Positions 9,993 to 21,310 of a stretch of 64,000 bases of DNA are shown here, in pieces (position 1 is the stretch's first letter; the number at the start of each line of letters is the position of its first letter). Source of the stretch: Pseudoips prasinana (taxonomy: Eukaryota; Arthropoda; Insecta; Lepidoptera; Nolidae). A program made the position numbers and the translations under genes. The notes beneath the pieces are model-generated. The model was not told the origin of the DNA. It did not search any database and was given only the letters and a program-made list of their open reading frames with translations. Where the stretch lies: contig OX621260.1 of assembly GCA_951640165.1 (NCBI GenBank), forward strand, positions 19,052,001 through 19,116,000, read 5' to 3'.

Positions 9993-10481
9993 TTATGGCA
10001 TGTGCCATCGCCGATTTTTTACAAAAAATTGGCAAACTTCTGTGCATTTTCGCAGCCTCTGACTGATCGGGTTCCCTCCTATACTTATAACTATCTCTTG
10101 AATAGCCAATAAGGACCTGTTGTGACAAATTTCACGTACCCTGTCAGGAATTTCTCCATCAGTATTTAGTTCTACATGTCTCATAAAATCTTCAGCAAAC
10201 TTGTCATGGTACTTTTGCCATAACTGGTTAGCACCCGATAACGCACAAAAGGTCAATAAGATGGCAAACAAATGTCGCAAGCGATGTGGACTATCGCTCA
10301 CGCATGCTTCCGCTAGAGCGTCATCCCAATGCTGACCTCCATCTAATAAATGGCGTGCTCGGCAAGCGGCCTGGTATGTGGGATGTTCAATATCATCAAC
10401 TTTACGGAGCTCAGCAAAAGACGTAGGTCCTCGCACTACATGGACCAGACTGTGGGATGAACTCACACGTGAGCACGCCAC
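9993..10481 (-). pseudogene. Helitron helicase, pre-ATPase fragment
   Basis: A 162-residue open frame containing VHVVRGPTSFAELRKVDDIE, HPTYQAACRARHLLDGGQHW and SPHRLRHLFAILLTFCALSG. This is the segment that precedes the ATPase core in Helitron helicases. Only ~100 bp separate it from the C-terminal fragment, so the Walker A-containing part has been deleted. The ~100-bp spacer shows no helicase similarity. Confidence 0.75.
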
Positions 10482-10560
10482 GTGAACCTGCCCGCCTTCC
10501 TTAAGTCAATTCCAGCTAACTTGAGTTAATGGTTATCGCGACACACACTTTTATAGGGAA

Positions 10561-10764
10561 CTACAGTATTTTAAACTGAAAAGGGAGATCATTTGGCACT
10601 AACGGAATACGTGACACGAACACTGTTTCTCTCTGGGCGGATCCAAGCATAATAGTAGCCTCTATAACACGATGCAAAGTTTTCACTTGAAGCCTAGTGC
10701 CGTTGCAAAGTTTAGGTGGCTTCAAATTCCTCAGAACGATTATAGGTATACCCACACGCAACAT
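10561..10764 (-). pseudogene. Second copy of a Helitron helicase C-terminal piece
   Basis: Encodes RVGIPIIVLRNLKPPKLCNG and RIPLVPNDLPFQFK, equivalent to residues also present in the 9286-9891 fragment but clearly diverged. On the minus strand it lies upstream of the pre-ATPase piece, so it is out of order. It must come from another Helitron copy or a duplication. Confidence 0.7.
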
Positions 10765-11201
10765 ACATCCCCTATTATACGCCCTTAGGGGTGGAAATTC
10801 CTAAAATCCTGAAATACATATTTTTATTTTTAACGGAAAGGCCAAATACCAATTTTCATGCTTTTCACTAAAAAAATTACACACTTTTCATACAAACTTA
10901 CATCCTCTATTTTACGCCCTTGGGGTGGAATTTCCATTTCATTTCCATTTTTATTTTTAGCTGAACTACTAAATATAAGTTTCAATGCCTTTAACTTTAA
11001 AAATGACGGATTTTCATACAATCTTTCATTCTCTATTTTACCCTCTTAGGGTTAGTATTTCCAAAAACCCTTCCTTAGTGAATGTATACGTCATAAAAAG
11101 TAACTACCGGCAAAATTTCCAGTCTCTAACCCCAGCCGTTCAGGCTGTGCGTTGATATGTCAGTCAGTCAGTTTCCTCTTTTACATAGGTAAGTATATAG
11201 A

Positions 11202-11821
11202 TTTGTGCTGAGAAAATTATGAGAGACAGGGTTTATTTACTACATTCAAATACATTCAATCGGACAGGCTCAATAAAATTTGAATCGTCTGTACATTCCC
11301 GTTACAAACGAATCGACAGCACAAACTTTCGATCGACTGATATTATAATTTAAAATTAAATTATAACAAATCCAACCTTGTACATAATTCAATTTGCTCA
11401 AAGAAAACAGATTTTATTAATAACCAATTTTGGACAACGACATACTTCTAGGCAACCAAGACCATCCACAGACCGACAATTCAGAACATTCAAAACCCTA
11501 CGTAACTCATGCAATCAGCAAACACGGGCAAATCTTAACACCGCGAGTCAAAAGAAATGCACAACGACATCTATCAAAATAAAAATCAACTATCAACGTA
11601 GTTCATTCAGTAAAGAGATGTCATAATATGCACAATGACATCTATCGGACAGTTTGGTAGTTCAACTATAAACATTAGTTCATCTTGAAATAACGAAATG
11701 TGTGTTATTTTTCTTCAAGATTACTTTAAAATCTAATATCTTTTGATAGACTGAACCGATTGCAATAAAACAAAAACTAAGTGTTACCTCAAGTTACGCT
11801 CAATCGTTGTGTATAAAAGTT
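11202..11821. other. Unassigned stretch with an imperfect ~78-bp repeat
   Basis: ATGCACAACGACATCTATC (~11558) and ATGCACAATGACATCTATC (~11631) each precede a TTCATC/TTCATT-ending block, giving two loose tandem units. No coding signal. Confidence 0.4.
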
Positions 11822-12019
11822 ATTTACATTGCTTTCGTATATTTTACGTGATACCCGAACATATAAACAGACAAACAGACACACAGACAAACAGACAAAA
11901 ATTCTAAAAATGCTGGAAATGGGTTCTATTGGTTGTTCTTTAATACCCTGGCTATTCTTTTTGGATTTTCTTTTGATGTACAAAAAATATTTTTCTACAG
12001 ATTTATTATATGTATAGAT
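11822..12019 (-). mobile_element. Helitron 5'-end fragment
   Basis: On the minus strand it opens TCTATACATATAATAAATC, followed by the AGAATTTTTGTCTGTTTGTC block shared with the array at 18620-19383. It is truncated at the other side. Confidence 0.6.
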
Positions 12020-12082
12020 TATGTCCTGCACAGATAGCGAGTCTTTTTTTAATCGGATTTCAATCAGTATCATTAAAGGTAC

Positions 12083-12187
12083 AGGTCCCCAATTAAAAGT
12101 GAACCTTATACTTATGTGATAAAGTTGAAAATCTATAAAAGAAATTTGTCAGGTTAGGGTACCTGGATGTGCTAGCGTCTGTGCAAA
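12083..12187. mobile_element. MITE-G copy, left-truncated
   Basis: Keeps CCAATTAAAAGTGAACCTTA and the right end GGATGTGCTAGCGTCTGTGC; the left terminal repeat is missing. Confidence 0.75.
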
Positions 12188-12335
12188 GTGTAAAACTAAT
12201 AAAGCAACCTCAGTAGGAAACAATTTATTTTTTATTTATGCTAAAGGCTACTACTGAATACTAATAAAATTAATTAAGTTTATTACTATTTTATAATAAA
12301 ATACACAATAAGTATTTAATTGTAAAATAGTAACC

Positions 12336-12553
12336 GGTTGGCGTGGTTGGTAGATACTTGGCTTTCACGCCGCAGGTCGTGGGTTCGATACCCACCCAGG
12401 ACAGATATTTGTGTGCATGAACATGTGTGTTTGTCTTAAGATTTGGTAAATCGTAATAAATGTAACATATCAGTGATCTGGTTCCCATAGTACAAGATCT
12501 GCTTACTTTGGGATCAGATGGCCGTGTGTGAATAATGTCCCAGGATATTATTA
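12336..12553 (+). mobile_element. SINE-B copy
   Basis: Head GGTTGGCGTGGTTGGTAGAT, B box GGGTTCGATACCC, tail GATCAGATGGCCGTGTGTGA and CAGGATATTATTAT. Part of the middle is lost after TTTGTCTTAAG. Confidence 0.85.
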
Positions 12554-12892
12554 TAAACTGTCAAAAGTTTACTAACTACAGTTTTAAGTATACGACTGTA
12601 ACCGTTCTGTTACTTAAAGCTTACTTAAAACCAGTCAAGTTAGTTTTGACATTACATTCCAGCCACCTTGAATTCTTCTTGTTCAAATAATTGTGTTGTT
12701 GTTATGTCAAACATTCTTTGTAAGAAATGTTGTTGCTTTTTGCATGCGAGAACTGTTAAAATACAGAAATTAATATAAGCTTTGACACGATTAAGAATAC
12801 ATGTGATGATTAAGATAAGATAATTGTTTATTTTACCACAATAAGTGCGTACAGTTAAATGCAAAACATTATAGATTATACTTACATTAATT
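12554..12892. other. AT-rich unassigned stretch
   Basis: A 93-codon minus-strand open frame crosses into the next SINE and has no family signature, so it is not called. Confidence 0.4.
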
Positions 12893-13150
12893 AATAATAA
12901 TAATATCCTAAGACAATTTTTACACACGGCCATCTGATCCCAAATTAAACAGAGCTTGTACTACGGAAACCAGATAACTGATATACTACATATACTACTT
13001 TTCTTTTGTAAATACATACTTATATAGATAATTACACCCAGACTCAGGACAAACAGACATGTTCATGCACACAAATATCTGTACTGGGTGGGAATCGAAC
13101 CCACGACCGACGTGAAAAGCAAGCATTTGCCAACCACGCCAACAGGCTCG
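12893..13150 (-). mobile_element. SINE-B copy
   Basis: Complete from the minus-strand head GCCTGTTGGCGTGGTTGGCA to the AATAATAAT end. The head has a 2-3 base deletion around the anticodon-loop equivalent. Confidence 0.85.
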
Positions 13151-13199
13151 TAACATTATGACATGTGACATAATTTTTGTTAAGTGACTATTTGTGTGT

Positions 13200-13490
13200 G
13201 AATGTCTCATTAGGTCTAGTGGTAGCGAATTCACCCGCAGACAATGAGATAATGAGTACAAATCCCGGGTCGGGCAGAAAAGGGATTTTAGGATTTTTCT
13301 GTAAGGAAAAATCTGAGAGTACCTGTCTCAATCTGGGAGTTGGTGCTTCGGGGAGAACTTAAAGCCGTCGGTCCTATACCTGACATCATTTCAGTCGTGT
13401 CGTGTCGCTAGTCGTCCCATCGGATCATGAGATTGATAGAATAGAAAATGCCCCTGTGTTTGCACACACACTTGGTCATTATAATATATT
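13200..13490 (+). mobile_element. SINE-A copy, 3'-truncated
   Basis: Head TCTAGTGGTAGCGAATTCAC and CAAATCCCGGGTCGGGC, diverged core TTAAAGCCGTCGGTCC, ends at CACACTTGGTCATTATAATA. Confidence 0.75.
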
Positions 13491-14157
13491 GGGGAATTAT
13501 AAAACGATCGAATACAAAAATACTTAGCGACTGACGATGAGATAATGTTTTAATAACTTGAGCGGCATGAATTTGAGTAAGCGAATAATTAACTAAACTA
13601 CGACGAATATTGATTAATAATAAAATCCAGTACGAGCTTACAAATAGTGGATTATAATTAATCCATTTCAGATATCAAAATTTTAGCCGTGCGACTAAAT
13701 TACTAAGTGAGCGACTAGAAATACTGAGAGGCCAACTTCCATATTAGGATAGAGACGACTTTTCTGGAAGTTATTTGGGCTAGGTTAGGTTAGAACTGTG
13801 ACCATCAAGCTAGACACTATTGTTGGTGAAGATTGTTGGAAAGTTTTAAAAAATCCAATTTTTTTGAGCCTTTTGAATTTTTCAGGAGACCTACAATGCA
13901 AATCTAAACAAAAACAATAGCGCTTGAAGTCCGCCGCACAAGCCTCTGATCTCTCTGATTGGTCAAAGCGAAGAAATATTAGGTCGCTCAAATATTATGA
14001 AGATTCTCATTTTGTATTTTAAGTAACTCAAATGAATATTTGTTAGTTTTTGTTCTGTTGATTTCTCGTCACTCGCTCACTTAGTGATACTATAACGTAA
14101 TTTCATTATTTTTGTCACTTAAAACTTACAGTCACTCGTTTAAATACTACCCTAATA
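13491..14157. other. Unassigned AT-rich stretch
   Basis: Contains two TTAGG units (~13771) but no array. No coding evidence. Confidence 0.4.
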
Positions 14158-14226
14158 TATTCCGCACAACTGACTAGTCTCCATTGAGTCTGTTCGCCGT
14201 GGCCTGAAATTGGACCAGGAGGACAT
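14158..14226 (+). mobile_element. SINE-A tail fragment
   Basis: GACTAGTCTCCATTGAGTCT through CCAGGAGGACATAAT matches the last ~70 bp of SINE-A. Confidence 0.65.
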
Positions 14227-14339
14227 AATCTCTCTATCATTATCTTGACTCTTACTTTATGACTGATATAATGCTGAATATATTCAGCGTAGATTGTATG
14301 TAGACTGAAGAAAGAAGTAAGTTGTATGTAAGTTGTGTT

Positions 14340-14962
14340 CCACGACCTGCGGCATGAAAGCCAAGCATTTACCAACCACGCCGGTTGGTAAATGCTTGGC
14401 TTTCATGCCGCAGGTCGTGGAATCGATTCTCACCTAGGACATATATTTGTGTGCACGAAAATGTCTGTTTGTATATATTTACAAAAGAAAAGTAGTATAC
14501 CTATACTACTTTTCTTTTGTAAATACATACTTATATGCACAATTACAACCAGACTCAGGACAAACAGACATTCTCACATCAGTTCTCTGGTTCCCATAGT
14601 ACATACAAGCTCTGCTTAGTTTGGGATGAGATGACCGTGTGTAAATAATGTCCCAGGATATTATTATTATTAATAATAATATCCTGGGAAATTATTTACA
14701 CACGGCCATCTGATCTCAAAACTAAGCAGAGCTTGTACCATGGAATCCAAAGAAATGATATAATATACTACTATTCTTTTGTAAATACATACTTATTTAG
14801 ATAATTACACCGAGACTCAAGACAAACAGTTATGTTCATACATAATAATAATATCCTAGGACAATTTTTATCATTATATCATTTCTTTGGATTCCATAGT
14901 ACAAACTCTGCTTAGATTGAGATCAGATGGCCGTGTGTAAATAATGTCGCAGGATATTTATA
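14340..14962. mobile_element. Palindromic mosaic of SINE-B pieces
   Basis: Successive pieces alternate orientation: minus head (14340-14381), plus head directly abutting (14382 onward), an inverted internal block around AGTAGTATACCTATACTACT (~14495-14520), plus tail to ~14668, a minus tail and middle from ~14669 to ~14843, and a plus tail ending ~14962. Junctions fall at the head start and at the ATTATT end. The arrangement implies several SINEs inserting into or converting one another. Confidence 0.75.
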
Positions 14963-15011
14963 TTTATAAGATCGTCAAATTGTGACAGATTGCTTGTCGC
15001 AAACTGTCATT

Positions 15012-15277
15012 CAGTGGAAAGTCAAAGTTTAACCATAGTCGGTGCGCTATGTATTGTGAGACAATGAGATTAAAGAAACAGAGCGTTGTTCGTGTGCGCC
15101 AGCGCGTTGTAAAAGTAACAGCACGAATACTCGGAGTGAAACTCGGCTGAACTGATTGTGAGGAGACACCAGCGGTGCGCCCGCGCCGGTGGCTGGTGCT
15201 ACGTCACATTCCTCCGTTACTAACAATTATTTAATACATATTTCAGTCGCATCACTCATTCATTGTAGTGATACATC
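15012..15277 (+). other. Candidate non-coding first exon (plus strand)
   Basis: A repeat-free, GC-richer island starts at an arthropod-like initiator (TTCAGTGG at 15010-15017) and ends at ATACATC|GTAAGTA, a consensus 5' splice donor (15278-15284). It contains a CRE-like TACGTCAC near 15210 and only a 28-codon upstream frame. These match a promoter plus 5' UTR exon, but any downstream coding exon would lie outside the window. No similarity to a known gene was recognised. Confidence 0.28.
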
Positions 15278-15322
15278 GTAAGTATAACTCCGTTCGGGTT
15301 CATGTTTGTTTTGTTATGTTTT

Positions 15323-15465
15323 ACTGGCTAGTTGGTCTAGTGACTAGTGGTAGACTTTGACTGCTAAATCAGAACTCTTGGGTTCGATCGCCACCCACGA
15401 CAAATCTTTGTCTGGTGAGCACGATTATTTATTCTGCACCAGAGTGTAATCCATAAAATACATAC
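15323..15465 (+). mobile_element. SINE-D head and middle
   Basis: Head CTGGCTAGTTGGTCTAGTGA with GGGTTCGATCGCCACCCACG, then GAGCACGATTATTTATTCTG and a TGTAATCC block. The tail is replaced by an RTE fragment. Confidence 0.7.
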
Positions 15466-15478
15466 AGATTACTAGATT

Positions 15479-15577
15479 CACGCCTGTTTCCCAGAGGGTT
15501 AGGCAGAGACAACGGATTTACATTTGTCACGATCTTTGCACACCTCTTTTGCCTCGTTTACTGCTATTGTATTCTTG
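15479..15577 (-). mobile_element. RTE 3'-end fragment
   Basis: Reverse complement of the final coding part of the RTE at 33468-41762 (CTTTGCACACCTCTTTTGCC, TCACGCCTGTTTCCCAGAGG). A 5'-truncated, dead copy. Confidence 0.8.
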
Positions 15578-15669
15578 AATATTATTATTAGTATTCTGCT
15601 ATTAATTTATAGAATATAATACTCTTTAGTGTACACCATAAGAATACATATGATATGAAATATTACATA

Positions 15670-15732
15670 GACTAGGTGTACAAAGGGCGGTCTTATCGTA
15701 TAAAGCGATCTCTTCCAGACAACCTTACGATG
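15670..15732 (-). mobile_element. LINE 3'-UTR fragment
   Basis: GGCGGTCTTATCGTATAAAG then GCGATCTCTTCCAGACAACC. The same motif occurs at 20785-20830; it is the 3' region of a CR1/jockey-type LINE read in reverse. Confidence 0.55.
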
Positions 15733-16383
15733 GATAGGAGCTAAACATTAATTAATAGCAGTAGGTGTGCAACAAGAGATATATCTCAGTTTTTCTATAC
15801 TATTATTTTATATATTATTTGGAAATATATTAAGTATGTTTATCAGTTGTCTGTTTGTCATTGTGCGCGCTCTGTCTATTTAGGAATCGAATGGCAGGTT
15901 TTTGGTGGTCCCAAGAACATATTTATTTAACTATACATTTCGTCTCATATATTACTTTTCATCATAGGTTTTCTTTTTTACAAGACGTTTACAGTATGCC
16001 GTAGTAAGTAAGAGGCTTCCATTGCTTCACCGGAGAATGAATAAGTATCAGTGTGTGTAAGTTATTATGTTGAACCAAGGCAGTTAGCGCGTTTAATTCT
16101 TTAATACGGGAACTGTATATGGACGCAATTTCTTCTTTATTTGGCTTTGAGAGATAATATCATTCAAGCATCACTTCGTTCTATCTTCGACATCGTCTTC
16201 GGAGCCATTACACTGTCTGATGTGGTGGTGACGTGTAATTATTGTGTCACTTAAACATTCATGTATTCATGTTTGACGGCTCTCATGAACATATAACAAG
16301 AACTACGCTTCAACAACTCTGTCACTAGGAAAATTATTGATATATTCTTGTATGTTTAAGTAGTACTTCCAAACAATTAAGTT
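15733..16383. other. Unassigned stretch
   Basis: No element or coding signature was recognised. Confidence 0.4.
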
Positions 16384-17306
<923 letters not shown>

Positions 17307-17321
17307 GTTTTATAAATATCC

Positions 17322-17455
17322 TACCAATATTATAAATGCGAAAGTTTTGTGAATATGTTATTCTTTCACGCAAAAACTACGGAACGAATTTTGTTGAAAG
17401 TTTGTAGTAATATAGTTTATATATCCGCGGGTGCAACTGCGGGGCATAACTAGTC
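17322..17455 (+). mobile_element. Miniature Helitron, second family
   Basis: CAATATTATAAATGCGAAAG start, AACGAATTTTGTTGAAAGTT body, GGGTGCAACTGCGGGGCATA and CTAG at 17449-17452. Confidence 0.7.
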
Positions 17456-17606
17456 TTGATTAAATGGAAATTGGATGCGACAGACGGACATATGGTGGAA
17501 CAGACAAAGATCAAAACCTGCAAGTAACGCTTAGACAATAATTAAACGCTTAACCTTCAAAACAATCTATATAAGCATTGTATTTACGAAATATAAAGTA
17601 GTATAT

Positions 17607-18610
17607 ATTAGGTTTGGGAAAAAGTCTTTTCGCATTATGGTATGTATGAACTTGTCATAAAATCTCTTTGGCTATACTATTTGTATCTGTCTGGTTTTGA
17701 TATCGTTGTATGTTTAAAGAAATAGCTGCACGCCTTGTTGAGGCGACACGTTCCCAGAATGCTGGCTTATATTTTGCCCAACAAATAGGTATTGCCATAC
17801 AGCGTGGTAATGCTGCCAGTATTTTGGGAACACTGCCAATACAAGAGTATTTAGAATACCTTTAACGTAATGCTTAGTTTTATTAATGAATTGTGTTTAT
17901 TATTACAATACATGAAGTACCCATTTAATATAAATAACAGATGCAACTCAAACTCCGCGCCAAAATGGAAAACAGTTGTGCCAATCTAACAACAACAAAA
18001 AAAAACAAAAATTTTAATTTGGAACCATAAACAAATCTCCCATTCCCGATACTTTTTTAACTGAATGTATTTATTGATAATTATAAGTAAACATAAAGTT
18101 GGAAGTTTAAATTTTAAAGAACATAATTCCAAATTCAAGTGAGGATAATGTGTGATTTTTATTTGTTTTTCACACTGTCAAGATGAGTGAATATAATGAA
18201 GAAATTCGATATTTGCGATCTTTATGAACCTAGTGCAATATCTGTGAGAGTAGCACAAATTTGTTTTAAGCGTTTTTAATCCGGAAATTTTGATGTCAAA
18301 GATACACGTCGCTCTGGTCGCCCTATTACGGATAAAATGGATGCCATTTTCGAAAAAGTGGAGCAAGTTCGGCATATCAGTAGTTAAAATGTAGCTGAAG
18401 AACGGGGAATTGACCACAAAACAGTTTTGGCGCATTTGTAAAAAACTGGGTACACAGGTACTGAAAGAAACCTTATGTACCGTGTACTCATTTGAGACCC
18501 TTTATTAAGACGTGTGATTCTTTATTACGACGTAATGGAACCGATCCATTTTTGAAGAAGCTGCTGACTGGTGGTAAAAAGTGGATCACGTACGACAAGA
18601 ACGTGCGAAT
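17607..18610 (+). mobile_element. Mariner transposon relic
   Basis: Left end TTAGGTTTGGGAAAAAGTCT fits mariner terminal repeats. From 18183 a degraded transposase can be followed (helix-turn-helix part, DVKDTRRSGRPITDK, VAEERGIDHKTVLAHL) with many stops. The catalytic half and right end are missing where the Helitron array begins. A foreign 156-bp coding fragment sits in its 5' leader. Confidence 0.75.
17710..17865 (+). pseudogene. Repeated coding fragment (QxIGIAIQRGNAAS motif)
   Basis: A 51-residue open frame ending in TAA that contains ARLVEATRSQNAGLYFAQQI and GIAIQRGNAASILGTLP. Homologous frames occur on the minus strand at 29876-29992 and 45150-45390. Function not recognised; such tails are found at the C-terminus of TE polyproteins, which is inference here. 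Confidence 0.5.
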
Positions 18611-18619
18611 AATGTATTA

Positions 18620-19383
18620 TCTATACATATAATAAAATCGTAGGAAAGTCAAAACTGTACATTGAATATTTTTTTAAAAGGATACTTGGGGCGTGATCTA
18701 CTTTCGATATCGAAACCAAAAATATAATTTTTAGAATTTTTGTCTGTTTGTCTGTATGTATGTCCGGGCTAAACTCAAAAAGTACTGCATGGATTAACTT
18801 CAAAATTTGCATTAATATTACTAAGAGGTCGGGTCAACATAAAGGCTACATATTATCACGCTATCACCTACGGGGGAGGAGCTGTGATCTTATCTATACA
18901 TATAATAAAATCGTAGGAAAGTCAAAACTGTACATTGAATATTTTTTTAAAAGGATTCTTGGGGCGTGGTCTACAGTCGATATCGAAACCAAAAATATAG
19001 TTTTTGAATTTTTGTCTGTTAGTCTGTATGTATGTCCGGGCTAAACTCAAAAATTACTGCATGGATTAACATCAAATTTTGCATTAATATTACTAAGAGG
19101 TCGGGTCAACATATAGGCTACATATTATCACGCTTCCACCTACGGGGGAGGAGCTGTGATCTTATCTATACATATAATAAAATCGTAGGAAGTCAAAACT
19201 GTATATTGAATATTTTTTTAAAAGGATACTTGGGGCGTGATCTACAAACGACATCGAAACCAAAAATATAGTTTTATGAATTATTGTATGTTTGTCTGAA
19301 CGTATGTCCGGGCTAAACTCAAAAAGTACTGCATGGATTAACTTCAAATTTTGCATTGATATTACTAAGAGGTCGGGTCAACC
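18620..19383 (+). repeat. Tandem array of Helitron 5' ends (~272 bp x 2.8)
   Basis: Units start with TCTATACATATAATAAAATC at 18620, 18893 and 19165 (periods 273 and 272), contain TATGTCCGGGCTAAACTCAA and end GGGGGAGGAGCTGTGATCTT. The third unit is cut at GAGGTCGGGTCAACC. The full single-copy relative at 51829-52142 ends with a Helitron hairpin and CTAG, so the array consists of 5' portions repeated head to tail. Confidence 0.85.
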
Positions 19384-19616
19384 TAATCTAATGGGAGTAA
19401 CCTTTGTGATTAATGCATCGTTGATTATTATTTTACTTTATTTGACTTACTGACTTTACTTAAAGATGACATCGGGTATTTATTTAAAAATAACAGTAGC
19501 AGTCTTAAGTTTATTTCATAGCTAGGCTATTTATAGGTTAGGTTTTCTTAAATTTATATTGCTTATTTCTTTTTAAAGTTATATTTTTTAGATTAAGCTA
19601 GAAGTAAGTAGTTATA

Positions 19617-19893
19617 CTGGTCACAGCTCCTCCCCCGTAGGTGATAGCGTGATAATATGTAGCCTATATGTTGACCCGATATCTTAGTTATATTCATGTA
19701 AAATTTTAAGTTAATCCAAGCAGTACTTTTTGAGTTTAGCCCGGACATACATACAGACAAACAGACACACAGACAAAAATTCTAAAAACTATATTTTTGA
19801 TTTGGATATCTATTGTAGATCACGCCCCAAGTATCCTTTAAAAAAAATATTCAATGTACAGTTTTGACTTTCCTACGATTTTATTATATGTAT
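19617..19893 (-). mobile_element. Inverted single copy of the Helitron array unit
   Basis: CACAGCTCCTCCCCCGTAGG through ATTATATGTATAGA is the reverse complement of one array unit. With 18620-19383 it brackets ~230 bp of unassigned sequence. Confidence 0.8.
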
Positions 19894-19896
19894 AGA

Positions 19897-19978
19897 TCAG
19901 TTATCTGATTTCCTTAGTACAAGCTTTGCTTAGTTTGGAATCAGATGGCTGTGTGTAAAATAATATTCCAGGATGATA
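19897..19978 (+). mobile_element. SINE-B tail fragment
   Basis: TCAGTTATCTGATTTCCTTA through GGAATCAGATGGCTGTGTGT and CCAGGAT. Confidence 0.7.
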
Positions 19979-20367
19979 AGATGATACGAACGCATAAAAA
20001 TTACAAAACGCCTAACACAGCACAAGCATGTATGCAATGTTACACAGTTACTTTTTATTTGTACAATAACCACTTCTTTGCGGTGCGCGTGAGCAGGTTC
20101 CCTCACCGCTTCATAAATGATCTGTAAGATTAAGATCTATACTAAGGATCAGCCATATGTTTCATTTGTGGTCCATTCTTTTAAATTGAATAACCACGTT
20201 TGTAGTTTGTAATAGCAGGTTTATTAAATAAACAAATATAGGTTCCGAGGTATGTTTTTACATATCAATGTGATAAATGACTATTATTATACAGGGTGGC
20301 CGAGGAGTTGACGTTCAAACGCAAAATTTAGATACTTTATGATGAGGAGTATCCGAATCACCCCCAT

Positions 20368-20508
20368 GTACAGACGCCAGCACTTCAAGCTATCCCAATC
20401 TGTCAAATTTCTCCAATTGAAAGTGAACCTTATGCTTATGTGATAAAGTTGCAAATCTATAAAAGAAATTTGACAGATTAGAGTAGCTAGATGTGCTGGC
20501 GTCTGTAC
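20368..20508. mobile_element. MITE-G copy inside K
   Basis: Complete: GTACAGACGCCAGCACTTC at the left and GATGTGCTGGCGTCTGTAC at the right, inner arms ATCTGTCAAATTTCT / GAAATTTGACAGATT. It sits within the left arm region of K. Confidence 0.85.
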
Positions 20509-20695
20509 ATATGTTCTACGTTTTTGAGTAGTTTTCGAGATAGAATTTTTTTTCGTAAATTTCACCTAAGATCTGTTTTCGATTTTTTCTCGTTCTGTTT
20601 TACATTTCTGGTGCATTTTTGTGATAACTAAATAGCATAGTTTAACCTAACACCCTAAAAAGTATGGTTTATCTAATCATTGCAGAACTGGCTTA

Positions 20696-20850
20696 GATAG
20701 ATAGATAGATAGATAGATAACACTTTATTGCACCAAATTGAAGCATAACATTATAATATCAGTTAACTTATATAATAAGGTACAAACGGCGGTCTTATCG
20801 CTAATACAGCAATCTCTTCCAGACAACCGTTGGATGAACCAAAGCAATGC
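20696..20850 (-). mobile_element. (GATA)n plus LINE 3' end, minus strand
   Basis: A six-unit GATA run is followed by CACTTTATTGCACCAAATTG and GGCGGTCTTATCGCTAATAC, the reverse of a CR1/jockey-type 3' UTR. The tetranucleotide run is probably the element's 3' tail. Confidence 0.6.
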
Positions 20851-21310
20851 AGGGAGATAAAGTGGTAGTTGGCAGTGCATCTACTTATATACATTTACAT
20901 ATATATGTACCTACCTAGGTACAAATATTATATATATACACACACAATATATAGATATATAACATAAAAATATACCTATATATAAATATATATAGTTCCC
21001 TAATTTTTAATATACTATAAATAAATATAAATAATAATTATGAAGACTAAAGAAATTTTTGAGGAAGATGGAAGATCGCGAGCTGTGAAGATTAAAGTGA
21101 TAGATAATGTTTTTTTAAAAGTGTTTTGAAAGAACTTAAAGTTAGAATTTATTCGAAAGTTCAAAATTAGGGTTTGAGCTCAGGACTCATAAATTTTCAA
21201 AGTATCAAAAACGCAAAATCGTAGAACATACATGGGGGTGATTTGGATACTCCTCATCATAAATATCTAAATTTTGCGTTTGAACGTCAACTCCTCGGCT
21301 ACCCTATATA

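Larger units (their letters stand above)
9180..11201 (-). mobile_element. Decayed, partly coding Helitron
   Basis: The 3' terminus on the minus strand is GCGGGCACAG CTAG at 9183-9180, followed by T. The 5' end TCTATATACTTACC lies at 11201, followed by AGGAAACTGACTGACTGACA. Inside are three Helitron helicase fragments in an order that does not fit a simple deletion (see those entries). About 2.0 kb, well short of an autonomous Rep-helicase element; no Rep domain was seen. Confidence 0.75.
20291..21307. mobile_element. Foldback element K
   Basis: About 78-bp inverted ends: left ACAGGGTGGCCGAGGAGTTG ... CACCCCCATGTAC, right TACATGGGGGTGATTTGGAT ... CAACTCCTCGGCTACCCT, flanked by TAT/TA. A second copy lies at 63131-63922. 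Non-autonomous DNA element with foreign inserts (MITE-G, microsatellite plus LINE tail). Confidence 0.8.

Noticed and set aside
11829..12073. Overlapping 62- and 94-codon frames
   Set aside because: They run through a Helitron 5'-end fragment rich in CAGACAAACAGA repeats; no protein family.
13768..13785. Telomeric TTAGG repeat
   Set aside because: Only two units in a row; far too short for a telomeric array, and a similar pair occurs by chance near 19546.
18620..19383. CRISPR-like array
   Set aside because: Units are 272 bp with no short repeat/spacer structure, and the context is eukaryotic; it is a Helitron-derived tandem.
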